The position numbers and the translations under genes were made by a program. From NCBI GenBank assembly GCA_015655075.1, contig JAATFT010000051.1, positions 1 through 64,000 on the forward strand: DNA of 64,000 bases, written 5' to 3'. The notes under the pieces are model-generated. The model made no database searches, was not told the DNA's origin, and saw nothing but the letters and a program-made list of their open reading frames with translations. The DNA is from Clostridiales bacterium. Lineage in GTDB: Bacteria; Bacillota; Clostridia; Lachnospirales; Lachnospiraceae. Of the stretch, positions 54,327-63,096 are shown in pieces (positions within the stretch are counted from its first letter, which is position 1; every line of letters begins with the position of its first letter).

Positions 54327-54404
54327 GTGAGTCTTTCAAACTGTATTATTTGTGGCAGTGCCCCAGACCAGTCTGCAGTATGCAATGGGTGTAAATATGA
54401 ATAA
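54327..54404 (+). CDS. Micro-ORF with two CxxC knuckles overlapping the nitroreductase start
   Basis: From a GTG with GAAAGGA nine bases upstream (or an ATG at 54309) a 25-residue peptide (31 from the ATG) reads CIICGSAPDQSAVCNGCKYE at its end. Two CxxC pairs nine residues apart form a zinc-ribbon or small metal-site pattern. Its stop overlaps the nitroreductase ATG in ATGAATAA, suggesting translational coupling. It is too short for confident gene calling, but start, stop overlap and motif agree. Confidence 0.4.
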   Translation: MSLSNCIICGSAPDQSAVCNGCKYE

Positions 54405-54951
54405 AGTTTTAAAGGTAATAAAAAGCAGGAGAAGTATCAGAAATTTTAAGCCGGAACAGATAAGCCAGGAAAGTCTGGATTTAATCCTACAAGCCGGAAC
54501 TTATGCTCCCACTGCCCATAATGAACAGCCTTGGTATTTTACCGTTATACAAAAGGAAGAAATGCTGAAGTACATAAATGATAGAACCAGAGAAGGGATG
54601 GCTGAATCGGATATAGCATGGGTTCAAAAAACGGGTTCTAATCCTTCCTTTCAGGTAACCTATAACGCCCCTACTTTAATTGTCGTATCGGGAAGGACGG
54701 ATGCCATGGCCTGGAGTGCAGATTGTGCAGCCGCTATACAGAATATACTTCTGGCTGCCGAAAGCCTGGATATCGGATCGGTATGGCTGGGACTGCTGAG
54801 GTTTTTCTTTGAATGGGAAGGAGAAGCCGGAAAGTTAGGCATACCTCAAGGATACCAGCCTTACTATGGAATAGCTCTTGGTTATAAGCCAGAAGGAAAG
54901 AAACCGTTAACACCAAAGAGAAATCAGGATGTTGTTAATTATATCAGATAA
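54397..54951 (+). CDS. Nitroreductase-family FMN protein
   Basis: This encodes 184 residues from the ATG at 54397, which fits the family start (VLKVIKSRRSIRNFKPEQIS). Conserved FMN-contact motifs are RRSIRNF, APTAHNEQPW, and the C-terminal IALGYKPEGKKP. It reduces nitro compounds, quinones or flavins with NAD(P)H in the cytoplasm. It is followed by an Old Yellow Enzyme gene and preceded by a divergent ArsR-type repressor. Confidence 0.88.
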   Translation: MNKVLKVIKSRRSIRNFKPEQISQESLDLILQAGTYAPTAHNEQPWYFTVIQKEEMLKYINDRTREGMAESDIAWVQKTGSNPSFQVTYNAPTLIVVSGRTDAMAWSADCAAAIQNILLAAESLDIGSVWLGLLRFFFEWEGEAGKLGIPQGYQPYYGIALGYKPEGKKPLTPKRNQDVVNYIR

Positions 54952-55125
54952 CGATAGAAATAAACAATTGTATTGTCAAAGCCGGCGGGGCAGGTTAACA
55001 CGGCAAATGCTGCGTTTGCTGTGGGCAGGTTAAATGATTGGAAGAAAAATTCTTTGATGCCCTGTTTTTTGGAATGTTACTAAAGGTTTGAAAAAATAGT
55101 ATATCAAATAGGAGGTTATAAAATT

Positions 55126-56148
55126 ATGGCATTTCTACTTAAACCATTGCAAGCAGGAACTTTATTGTTGAACAACCGACTTATCATGCCGCCCATGGCC
55201 ACTTCAAAGTCAGAACAGGATGGGAGGGCAAGTCAGGCAATCCTTGACTACTATGATGAAAAATCGAGAGGAGGCTATATCTCCCTGATCATTATTGAAC
55301 ACAGCTATGTCAGTCAGCAGGGTAAAGCAAGTAATGGCCAGCTGTCGGTTTCTGATGACGATAAGGTGGAGAAGCTGAAAGAGCTGTCAAAGATTATTCA
55401 CCGGAACGGTTCTAAATGTGTTATGCAGATAAACCATGCGGGAAGTGCTGCAGGAAAGGAAGTAACCGGAATGGACCCGGTGGGACCTTCTGTTGTTGTT
55501 AATCCCCGCGTAATGAGCGGCGTATCCAATGTATTTGCCAGTCCGCATGAACTTACCGGCAGGGAAATAGCCGAGATAGTAAACGATTTTAAAAATGCTG
55601 CCCGCCGCGTAAAAGAAGCCGGATTTGACGGCGTGGAAATTCATGGAGCCCATGGATATTTACTGGATCAGTTCTTTTCGCCCTTAAGCAATAAACGTAG
55701 GGATGAGTACGGCGGTAACGTATTAAACCGCATCCGAATACATCTGGAAGTAATCAGGGCGGTAAAGGAAGCAGTAGGCGGGGATTTCCCCATCCTTTTA
55801 AGACTGGGTGCCTCGGATTACCTTGAGGGGGGAGTTGGCATTGAAGACAGTGTGATAGCTGCAAGGGAATTTGAAAAGGCGGGAGTGAATATTCTGGACA
55901 TTTCCGGAGGTTTCTGCGGCTTTACAATTCCCGGTTCCTCAAGCAAACAGGGCTATTTTGCTCCCCTTACAGAGGCAATCAAACAGGAAGTTTCCATTCC
56001 GGTAATTTTAACCGGCGGAATTACACAGGCCGAGGCAGCAGAAAAATTATTGAACGAGGGAATGGCCGATCTGATTGGAGTAGGCAGGGCCATATTTAAT
56101 GATTCCGCCTGGGCAAAGCATGCAATGGAAGCTTTAAAACCGATCTGA
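55126..56148 (+). CDS. NADH:flavin oxidoreductase (Old Yellow Enzyme family)
   Basis: This encodes 340 residues behind AGGAGG forming a single TIM barrel. Motifs are NRLIMPPMAT, QINHAGSAA, DGVEIHGAHGYLLDQFFSP, NKRRDEYGG and LIGVGRAIF. It lacks the C-terminal FeS/FAD domains of dienoyl-CoA reductases, so it belongs to the short YqjM-type class. It reduces activated alkenes with NAD(P)H via FMN. With the nitroreductase it forms a redox-detoxification pair. Confidence 0.92.
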   Translation: MAFLLKPLQAGTLLLNNRLIMPPMATSKSEQDGRASQAILDYYDEKSRGGYISLIIIEHSYVSQQGKASNGQLSVSDDDKVEKLKELSKIIHRNGSKCVMQINHAGSAAGKEVTGMDPVGPSVVVNPRVMSGVSNVFASPHELTGREIAEIVNDFKNAARRVKEAGFDGVEIHGAHGYLLDQFFSPLSNKRRDEYGGNVLNRIRIHLEVIRAVKEAVGGDFPILLRLGASDYLEGGVGIEDSVIAAREFEKAGVNILDISGGFCGFTIPGSSSKQGYFAPLTEAIKQEVSIPVILTGGITQAEAAEKLLNEGMADLIGVGRAIFNDSAWAKHAMEALKPI

Positions 56149-56262
56149 ACCGTAGAAGGGCCCGGGGCTGCAGGTAAGGCTTTAACCAATAATTCTGGAG
56201 ATAAGCTCTATAGAACCGGGGCAATATTAGCTAATCCTAAAGCGGCTAAGCAGTAGTATTGC

Positions 56263-56327
56263 GGCAGCTGACCGGTTTGATTTTCCATTTTCAATACAAA
56301 AATTCCAAATCAAACCGGTCAGCTGCC
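56263..56327. terminator. Perfect 21-base hairpin before MITE copy 4
   Basis: Arms 56263-56283 and 56307-56327 are exactly complementary with a 23-base loop. It follows the Old Yellow Enzyme gene by 115 bases and touches the MITE at 56330. It has no long T-run. It may be a terminator or another inserted hairpin. Confidence 0.65.
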
Positions 56328-56329
56328 TT

Positions 56330-56491
56330 AGAGCGTGTTTGAAAAATCATCGTACCGTTCTGACCGCTCCACTTTGCGGTATACTGCGTCGCAATTTTGG
56401 GAGCGTAGCACCACTACGCACCCAAAATCGCTCCTTGTCTCCCACAAATTGGAGCGCCCAGTCCGGCACAGGCATTTTTCAAACACACTTT
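56330..56491. mobile_element. 162-bp MITE-like repeat, copy 4
   Basis: Complete copy with TA borders and a slightly decayed right end (CACACTTT). Confidence 0.85.
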
Positions 56492-56574
56492 AGTCTTACC
56501 AAAGAATAATGGAGGCGTTTGTCCTGTTTCTGCTGCAAGTAATATGATTATATTTTTTTACAATAAAATAATTA

Positions 56575-56623
56575 TATACGCCGATAGATGAATAAAAGCA
56601 TTATATTCGTCTGTAGACGTATA
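56575..56623. promoter_or_regulatory. Two 20-bp palindromic operators (A and B)
   Basis: Sites at 56575-56594 and 56604-56623 match the palindrome TATTCGTCTATAGACGAATA with about four and two to three differences. Two more copies lie at 57026 and 57055, immediately before satD. Confidence 0.6.
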
Positions 56624-56677
56624 TAATTATTAATTTTACAAGGAGTGCATATTTACTGACTATGAGATTATGAGATT

Positions 56678-56809
56678 ATGAACACAAGCAGAGGTATCTT
56701 AAAGGGTGCAACCGGTAGTATCTTTAGCCCCAATACGGCCCTTGCTCTGCAACGATATGCAAAAACTTATGATGAATCCTCAAACTACACAAGGCTGGGC
56801 ATTAAATGA
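56678..56809 (+). CDS. Small open frame downstream of operators A and B
   Basis: This encodes 43 residues (MNTSRGILKGATGSIFSPNT..., ending TRLGIK) between the first operator pair and MITE copy 5. An AAGGAG lies 36 bases upstream, too far to be its site. The peptide looks coding in composition, but no family was recognised. It could be the truncated start of a lost gene. Confidence 0.25.
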   Translation: MNTSRGILKGATGSIFSPNTALALQRYAKTYDESSNYTRLGIK

Positions 56810-56844
56810 CGGCAGGCAGGATGACAAATTGATTATAGTTGTTT

Positions 56845-57006
56845 AGGGCGTGTCTGAAAACTCATTGTACCGTTCTGACCGTCCCACTTTGCGGTATACT
56901 GCGTCGCAATTTTGGAAATGTAACCTCACTACGCTCCCAAAACCGCTCCCTGCCTCCCACAAAATGGAGCGCCCGGCCCGGCACAAGCTGTTTTCAAACA
57001 CACTTA
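56845..57006. mobile_element. 162-bp MITE-like repeat, copy 5
   Basis: Complete copy, TA on both borders, inserted between operator pairs A/B and C/D upstream of satD. It probably separated a once contiguous control region. Confidence 0.85.
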
Positions 57007-57025
57007 AGAACAAGTACAGAAAATA

Positions 57026-57074
57026 TATTCGTATAAAAGCGAATATATTTTTTAAATTCGTTTATAGACGAATA
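57026..57074. promoter_or_regulatory. Two 20-bp palindromic operators (C and D) before satD
   Basis: TATTCG...CGAATA at 57026-57045 has perfect outer arms that extend to 12 bases each. ATTCGTTTATAGACGAAT lies at 57056-57073. They are centred about 95 and 65 bases upstream of the satD start and probably bind SatD itself or a linked regulator. Confidence 0.65.
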
Positions 57075-57129
57075 TAATTCTTGTATTCTTTCTATTTAGA
57101 GTGTAAACTGTCATTGTGAGGTGATGGTT

Positions 57130-57819
57130 ATGTTTTTTTTATTCTCCTATAATCCATACATTGCCGTAATCGGTGATATAAAAAATTCCAAACGGATGGA
57201 CGGAAGGAATGAGGTCCAGAAAAAGCTGAATATGATTCTGGAGGATATTAATATAAAATATGTTCAGGATATCGCGTCAAAATTTATGATTACGCTGGGA
57301 GATGAATTCCAGGGTCTGCTCCGGTGCGGAAATAACGTAATGAATATTATTTCCGAGATAGAGGCACGAATGTATCCCGTGAATTTAAGATTTGGCATAG
57401 GGGTGGGTGAGATTACGACAGAGATAAACCCGGATATTCCTCTGGGAGCAGACGGGCCGGCATATTACAATGCCAGAGCTGCCATAGAACAGCTGAAAAG
57501 CAGGGAAAAAAAACGAAAGTCCGGTGAAACCAACATATTGATTGTTGTGGATGGGGAAAATGAAAAAGAGGTTAAATTACTAAATACAATTTTATCTCTT
57601 GGCACGGTTGTTAAGAGTAGATGGACAGAAAGACAAAGGGAAGTGATACGGGACCATATTGAACATGGGGAAAATCAGCTTAAAGCAGCAGAGCGCCTGG
57701 GAATTACTCAATCCAATGTAAATAAAAATTTAACCAAAGCAGATTATTATTCATATAAAGAAGCAATGGATACTTTATCTGAAGCATTGTCTGAAATCCG
57801 GAGGAGAGAGGATGTTTAA
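57130..57819 (+). CDS. SatD-family protein with C-terminal HTH
   Basis: This encodes 229 residues. GAGGTG upstream fits the ATG at 57130 better than the GTG at 57121. The N-terminal domain (about 8-140) has VIGDIKNSKR, MITLGDEFQGLL (Gly57-Asp58-Glu59-Phe60) and RFGIGVGEITT. A GPAYYNARAAIEQL helix follows. These recall the nucleotidyl-cyclase/GGDEF fold, but that link is by eye. The C-terminal part (WTERQREVIRDHI...AAERLGITQSNVNKNL) is a helix-turn-helix. Its gene overlaps the DUF3307 gene by 8 bases. Named after the SatD family; role unknown, possibly a ligand-making or ligand-sensing autoregulator. Confidence 0.75.
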   Translation: MFFLFSYNPYIAVIGDIKNSKRMDGRNEVQKKLNMILEDINIKYVQDIASKFMITLGDEFQGLLRCGNNVMNIISEIEARMYPVNLRFGIGVGEITTEINPDIPLGADGPAYYNARAAIEQLKSREKKRKSGETNILIVVDGENEKEVKLLNTILSLGTVVKSRWTERQREVIRDHIEHGENQLKAAERLGITQSNVNKNLTKADYYSYKEAMDTLSEALSEIRRREDV

Positions 57820-58624
57820 AGAGTATTTTTTAATCTATCTGCTGATTCATATACTGGGCGATTATTATTTTCAGAGCGGAAAGCTGGCGGAACAAAAATC
57901 AAAAAGCATAAAGAAGCTAATTTGGCATCTGGTTATTTATCTGCTGGTAAGTGTGGGAATTAGTCTGCCGGTATTTTCCAGGGAGGTTTTTTGGTCGGCT
58001 CTGGTTCTGGCAGCAGCACATGCCGTTGTAGATATAATAAAACAGCTGTACATAAAACATGGAAGGAAAACGGCAAATATTTACAGGGGAAGAATAATTT
58101 ATATAATCGACCAGGGAAGCCATCTGATGTGTGTTGCCGCAGTAGCCTATTTCATGGCGGCAAAAGGCTGCAGGCTGCAGTTGCTTCCAATAGCCGATGA
58201 TTTTTTCAAAGTCCTGAATGCTGACAAAATGCAGATACTGTCCTGGACGGTTATACTGCTGGCGAATTTTAAACCTGCTAATGTAACAATAAAGCAGTTA
58301 CTTTCAGCCTACAGGCCGGATCCTGGTATCACGAAAAGCATATTGCTCCAAAATGGGACCAAAGATCAGGAGGATGTAAAAGAAAATGAGGAAGACGTTG
58401 ATAAAAAAGCAGGTGCATTTATTGGTTCTTTGGAACGGTTAATAATATTGATGTTTTTGGTAATTCATGAATTTTCTGCAATTGGGTTAGTACTAACCGC
58501 TAAATCCATTGCCCGATACAATAAAATTACTACCGTTAAAATTTTTGCAGAATATTATCTGCTTGGAACTTTGTTAAGTACCACTTGGGTTATTATCGTT
58601 TTCTATCTATTGAATTATTCTTAA
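57812..58624 (+). CDS. DUF3307-family membrane protein, partner of SatD
   Basis: This encodes 270 residues with six to seven hydrophobic helices. The start LLIHILGDYYFQSGKLAEQKS and the HAVVDIIKQ helix are the DUF3307 pattern (HxxxDxxxQ, then AHxxxD), with conserved His and Asp inside helices. A charged loop (about 185-205) splits the protein. Its ATG overlaps the satD stop, so both are made together. Such pairing suggests a cytoplasmic sensor/regulator with a membrane effector or transporter. Function is unknown. Confidence 0.75.
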   Translation: MFKEYFLIYLLIHILGDYYFQSGKLAEQKSKSIKKLIWHLVIYLLVSVGISLPVFSREVFWSALVLAAAHAVVDIIKQLYIKHGRKTANIYRGRIIYIIDQGSHLMCVAAVAYFMAAKGCRLQLLPIADDFFKVLNADKMQILSWTVILLANFKPANVTIKQLLSAYRPDPGITKSILLQNGTKDQEDVKENEEDVDKKAGAFIGSLERLIILMFLVIHEFSAIGLVLTAKSIARYNKITTVKIFAEYYLLGTLLSTTWVIIVFYLLNYS

Positions 58625-58922
58625 AAAATTTGATGTATTTCTTCTGTTATAACCGCATCCGGTGATTATATTACGGGAGAGTGAAAAATTTTAAAAAACT
58701 TAGTTTGATAATTAACAAACTATTGACATTGGTATTTATGATGCTGCTATAGGCAATAAAAATACTTATCACAAATTTTATTGCACAATTTTTGGAAAGG
58801 AGAAACAGGAAAAATAAGTATAAAAAAATTTTAACTATATTGTTACAACTAAGGATTAACAGTCATGGCAGCAGCTGCCTAATAAGATTTTGTTAGTCGT
58901 ACAATGTGTAATGGAGGAAATT

Positions 58923-60932
58923 ATGAAAAGGGAAAAATGGAGTCGTTTATTTGTATCAGTATTATGTCTGTCCATGTTTATACTGCTTTTAGGCGGATGT
59001 AAACAGAAAAAATCAGATCGGGAAATAGTTAATGAACCGGATAACAGCGTGGAAAACAGTGGTGAAAATACGGCAGACACCAGCTCTTCGGACACGGCGG
59101 AGGGCGCCGCAGTACAGAATTTTAAAGCCGGAACCTATACGGGGCAGGCGGAAGGAAAAGAAGGTATAATAAAAGTTGAGGTTACCTATAGTGATACTAA
59201 GATAACGGATATTAAAATTGTCAGTCAGTCGGAAGGGTCAGATATTGGTGATGAAGCACTGAATACTGTAAAAGAAGAAGTCCTGGAGGGGCAGACTTTA
59301 GCGGTGGACGCAGTATCAGGCGCGACGGAATCAAGCAACGGTTTACTGGCAGCCATTGAAGATACGGTGGAACAAGCGGGCGGTGATGTCGCCGCACTGA
59401 AAGCCAATATCATAGCCAAGGAAAACGAAGGCAAGGTGGAAAAACTGACGGCCGACGTAGCAGTGGTCGGAGCCGGGGCCTCCGGGGTATCAGCGGCGGT
59501 AACGGCGGCAGATAAGGGAGCAAAGGTTATAATTATTGAGAAAACAGGAGTAATCGGCGGTGCAAGTAATTTATCATGGGCAGGAAAATTTTATAATTCG
59601 TCTGCGGCCCTGGAAAACGGTGTAAAAGTGGAAGTAGAAAAAGAAATCGCAGACTGGATTGCCAATAATCACTGGCGTGTAGACGCGGCAGCCATAAGAC
59701 AATATGTGACTAAATCGGGAGAAACTTATGATTGGCTGGCCAAGAAAGGATACCAGACCACCTTTTTGAATTTTAACGGGGAGCAGCTTCATGTTTTACC
59801 GTCTTATGAGTCACGTCAGGGAATCTTAAAAAAGATGTTAAAGGAATCCGTTGAAAAAGGCGGTGGGCAGGTACTCACGGAAACCACAGGGGAAAAATTA
59901 CTGACCAATGAATCAGGGGATGTTATTGGTGTAAGCGGGGAGAAGTCAGACGGAACAACAGTGGAAATTACCGCAAAAGGTGTAATTTTAGCAACGGGCG
60001 GTTATGCGGCAAATGCAGAAATGGTAAAAGAATATTTTGGATTTGAAGGCATTAACGGCGGATTAGGGCAGAACATAGGGGAAGGTTTAAAAATGGCCTG
60101 GGCGGTCGGCGCCAAAGTACCTGATAATATGGGAGGCCAGATGCTCCACCAGACCCTGGCAAGAGCAACGGCAGATTTAAAGAAGGAATTTGAGCCGTTT
60201 AAGGCCAGTTATCCCCTTATGACGGCATATCTGCCTGATTTTATGAATGTGGGTCCTTCCGGAGCAAGATTCAGGGATGAAGCAGCAACTTTAACGGCAG
60301 TTGCCGCAGCAAATACAAGTGCGTTTAACGGACCTTATCATTTGGTAATTATATCAAAATCCCAGCTGGATCTACTGGAGAAAAAAGGTATGAGCGGTGT
60401 CAATGCGCCGCAATTGCCGGGAATGCCGCCGGAATTTTATGCAGATTTTACGGATCAGTTTACTTTGGATAATCCTTGGACAGATGCACAAAAAGTCTTT
60501 GACGCCATGGTTGAAAACGGGGACGGCTACAAAGGAGATACCATTGAAGAATTAGCTGAAAATGCCGGGATGGATGCGGAAACCTTTAAGGCGGAATATA
60601 AAAATTATATGCAAGCTGTAAAAACAGGGGTGGATACCGAATTTGGGAAAAATAAGAAGTATTTATTTCCAATGGGAGAAAAAGGTCCATACTATGCAGT
60701 CATTGCAGAAATCAATAATTTAGGCTCCGTGGGCGGCCTGCTGGTAAATAAAGATTTCAGGGTATTAAATGATGAACGTGTTCCGATCAAAGGGTTATAT
60801 GCAGTCGGTCTGGAATCCGAGGGAGTACTATTTAATGATACCTATGTGGGAAATGGCGTTGGAATCGGCTATTCCTTTACCTCCGGACGGCTTGGGGGTG
60901 AAAATGCCGCCGCTTATGCTTTGGACAAATAA
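58923..60932 (+). CDS. FMN- and FAD-binding lipoprotein, fumarate/urocanate reductase-like
   Basis: This encodes 669 residues from the ATG at 58923 with GGAGG upstream. A lipoprotein signal (LLLGGC, Cys at about 26) anchors it outside the cell. An FMN-binding domain (about 60-150) contains DAVSGAT, where Thr135 is the usual covalent flavin attachment site used by ApbE. Then comes a FAD-binding 2 domain with GAGASG (183-188) and EKTGVIGGASNLSWAG. The C-terminus has the substrate-cap region. Such extracellular flavoproteins reduce fumarate, urocanate or similar acids using exported electrons. No apbE is in the window. Preceded by about 300 bases of AT-rich leader. Confidence 0.88.
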   Translation: MKREKWSRLFVSVLCLSMFILLLGGCKQKKSDREIVNEPDNSVENSGENTADTSSSDTAEGAAVQNFKAGTYTGQAEGKEGIIKVEVTYSDTKITDIKIVSQSEGSDIGDEALNTVKEEVLEGQTLAVDAVSGATESSNGLLAAIEDTVEQAGGDVAALKANIIAKENEGKVEKLTADVAVVGAGASGVSAAVTAADKGAKVIIIEKTGVIGGASNLSWAGKFYNSSAALENGVKVEVEKEIADWIANNHWRVDAAAIRQYVTKSGETYDWLAKKGYQTTFLNFNGEQLHVLPSYESRQGILKKMLKESVEKGGGQVLTETTGEKLLTNESGDVIGVSGEKSDGTTVEITAKGVILATGGYAANAEMVKEYFGFEGINGGLGQNIGEGLKMAWAVGAKVPDNMGGQMLHQTLARATADLKKEFEPFKASYPLMTAYLPDFMNVGPSGARFRDEAATLTAVAAANTSAFNGPYHLVIISKSQLDLLEKKGMSGVNAPQLPGMPPEFYADFTDQFTLDNPWTDAQKVFDAMVENGDGYKGDTIEELAENAGMDAETFKAEYKNYMQAVKTGVDTEFGKNKKYLFPMGEKGPYYAVIAEINNLGSVGGLLVNKDFRVLNDERVPIKGLYAVGLESEGVLFNDTYVGNGVGIGYSFTSGRLGGENAAAYALDK

Positions 60933-60946
60933 ATAATAGGAACGCA

Positions 60947-61001
60947 GGGGCTGTTGCAAAATCTAAAGTAAGTATAATTTTATTAATTTTGCAGCAGCTC
61001 T
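60947..61001. terminator. Hairpin after the flavoprotein gene
   Basis: GGGGCTGTTGCAAAAT (60947-60962) and ATTTTGCAGCAGCTCT (60986-61001) pair, followed by GTTTTAG. A related hairpin with the same CTGTTGCAAAAT arm is at 63525-63641, so it may also be an element of a further repeat family. Confidence 0.6.
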
Positions 61002-61004
61002 GTT

Positions 61005-62308
61005 TTAGTTAAATTTATTTTCTGATATAGTAACATGGGAAGAGGAGTATAATCCGATTCCGCTTCTTTTACTGCCTTTAGTACCTGTTTTGGTCAGGGT
61101 ATTGCCGGTAATTTCTGAAAAATCGCAACCGTTGATCAGATAAATTCCATTTTTAACTGTCTGGTTCAAGGTATTATCTGAAATCTTAGTTTTCACGGTA
61201 CCTTCCAGAAACATACCGTAACGGTCCGTCCCGGAAATTTTGTTATTTACAATAGTAACTCCGGATAGCGGCCTTTCTTTATTGCCGATGGTATGGATAC
61301 CATCACCCCATAAAGTACCATCACCCGATTTTATTTCTTTTATATTTTGTATAGTATTATTCTTAATAACTATATTATAATTATCAGGGAGAGGTTCCTT
61401 CCTGGTTGTCTTTAATGCCTCCAGATAGTACTGGTTGCTGATGTAGGTATAAATTAGCATCCCGATACCGGCATTTTTTATAGTATTATTACTGATTTCC
61501 AAATTTACATAATTAAAAGCTTTAATCGCCGCTTCTTCCAGATCATGGAGACTGTTATTGGATATTATTATATTTTTGTGAAAAATCCCTTTTATCGAGG
61601 TGTGGGAACCGACTGCCCTGGGATAATTATAAATATTGCAGTCGGTTATGGTGATTCCCTTGCAGGGCAGGTCGTCATAAACAAGGATTTTGGACTGCAT
61701 GGAAGGAAGAATGGTATTGTCGTGGACAATATCAATTTGGACGGCTTCCTTCAAGGCAGTTCCGGCATATCCGTATAAGGTGCAGTTATCGATAACACCG
61801 TTTTTGACGCCGCCGAATGTAATAAGATGGCTGCCGTCCGGCACATTGCAAATTGTCGCATCTTTTATCGTAATATTGGAGGCATGAATAAACCGGAAAC
61901 TTTCCGTGCCATTGTTCATGTCTGCAATTTTGTAAGAATCCCATATTCCGCCTGTGACTGTAATATTTTCGGCCGAGGTATAACCGCCCCTGTCCTTGCT
62001 TAAATCATTTGCCAGTATAGCGCCTTTTTGATGGTTTTTCAGAATATTTGCTCCGCTATAATGGCGGTATTACCGTAAATTCTTAATTCCTCGTTAAGAA
62101 CATAACTGCCGTCCGGTATTTTTACCGTCAGATGAAAGGTTCCGTATTTGTTATAATCGAGGAGCCTTTGAAGATCTGCCGCATTATCTCCCGGCTTAGC
62201 GGTTACCACCTTATCCTTTCCTTCCACTGCGTTTATGCAAATCTGACCATATATGAAAATTATTACAGGCAATAATAAAATTAGCCCAATTGATAGTTTG
62301 TTTTTCAT
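61005..62308 (-). pseudogene. Decayed paralogue of the beta-helix protein
   Basis: The minus strand encodes a signal peptide and N-terminal part (62308 to about 62050, ending IIAEQIF-stop). The same protein then continues in another frame, ANILKNHQKGAILANDLS, on to SGIGLYSSSHVTISENKFN and a stop at 61005. A single frameshift near 62050 splits the gene. Compared with the intact paralogue at 42879-44729 about 170 C-terminal residues are missing. Identity over the shared part is high by eye (for example GTESFRFIHASN and HLITF). It is a pseudogene unless the shift is a sequencing error. Confidence 0.8.
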
Positions 62309-62426
62309 AGATATCCCATACCTTTATCCCGGCCTTTTTAAGGTAAACTTAAGCCTTACAGCAGCTTCTTGTATCTAAGGCTTTCGGTGTCTGTCCGTCC
62401 GTTTTCAGAGAAATAAAGCCGCATAT

Positions 62427-62825
62427 TTAATTTTTGCTTTCCGTTTGTTTAAAAGTTACTTCATAGGTACCCATTGCCGCCATGGTAACAATAATAGCAT
62501 TCAGCATGAGCAGTATGGTGCGTTCCAAGGTTATATGGCCTGTAAATAATTCAACGGAGAATAAAAGCAAAAATGCAATCAAATATACCACATACCTGGT
62601 ATGTATTTTCCATACCTTGTCCAACGGAAATTTTAAAAACTGAACAATTAAAGTGGTGGCCGCGACAGCACCGGCCATGGTTCCAAGAAAATCCCAAGTC
62701 ATAAAATCGTTTATCGGCACGGCATTGCTTTGGGTAATGGCGGCAGTACTGTTTAAGACCGGGACAGGAAACTTAGATGATAATATTAACAGTGAAAAAT
62801 TATTAAATACATTTATACTCCACAT
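62427..62825 (-). CDS. Small membrane protein, holin-like
   Basis: This encodes 132 residues with GAAAGGAG before the start. The conserved-looking part begins at MTWDFLGTMAGAVAATTLIVQF (residue 42) and has three hydrophobic helices, with KFPLDKVWKIHTRYVVY between the first two. The pattern is like small phage holin-type or sporulation-associated membrane proteins of clostridia. No phage genes are nearby. Function is unknown. Confidence 0.6.
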   Translation of the reverse strand: MWSINVFNNFSLLILSSKFPVPVLNSTAAITQSNAVPINDFMTWDFLGTMAGAVAATTLIVQFLKFPLDKVWKIHTRYVVYLIAFLLLFSVELFTGHITLERTILLMLNAIIVTMAAMGTYEVTFKQTESKN

Positions 62826-63096
62826 ACCTGGGCTCCTTTCATAAATATATTGTTATGGATTTTAATATAATCTATTATACAAGATTTCCGATTTATTACA
62901 ATGCTATTTGCGTCTTCTACAAATTTTTTGTCTATTCTACAAAAAGAAGTGGTGAAATAATTAAAAAAGGCTAAGAAGAAAGGAGCCATATGTCTCGTAT
63001 TTATTGAACAAACGGTTTCTTTATGATACAATTAAAACAGATTCATTATGGACGCAAATTGCAATAAATACCAATAAATACAAGGAGAAGGAAGCC

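Noticed and set aside
62427-62825. Prophage signal from the holin-like protein
   Set aside because: No endolysin, structural or integrase genes are nearby. A lone small membrane protein does not make a prophage.
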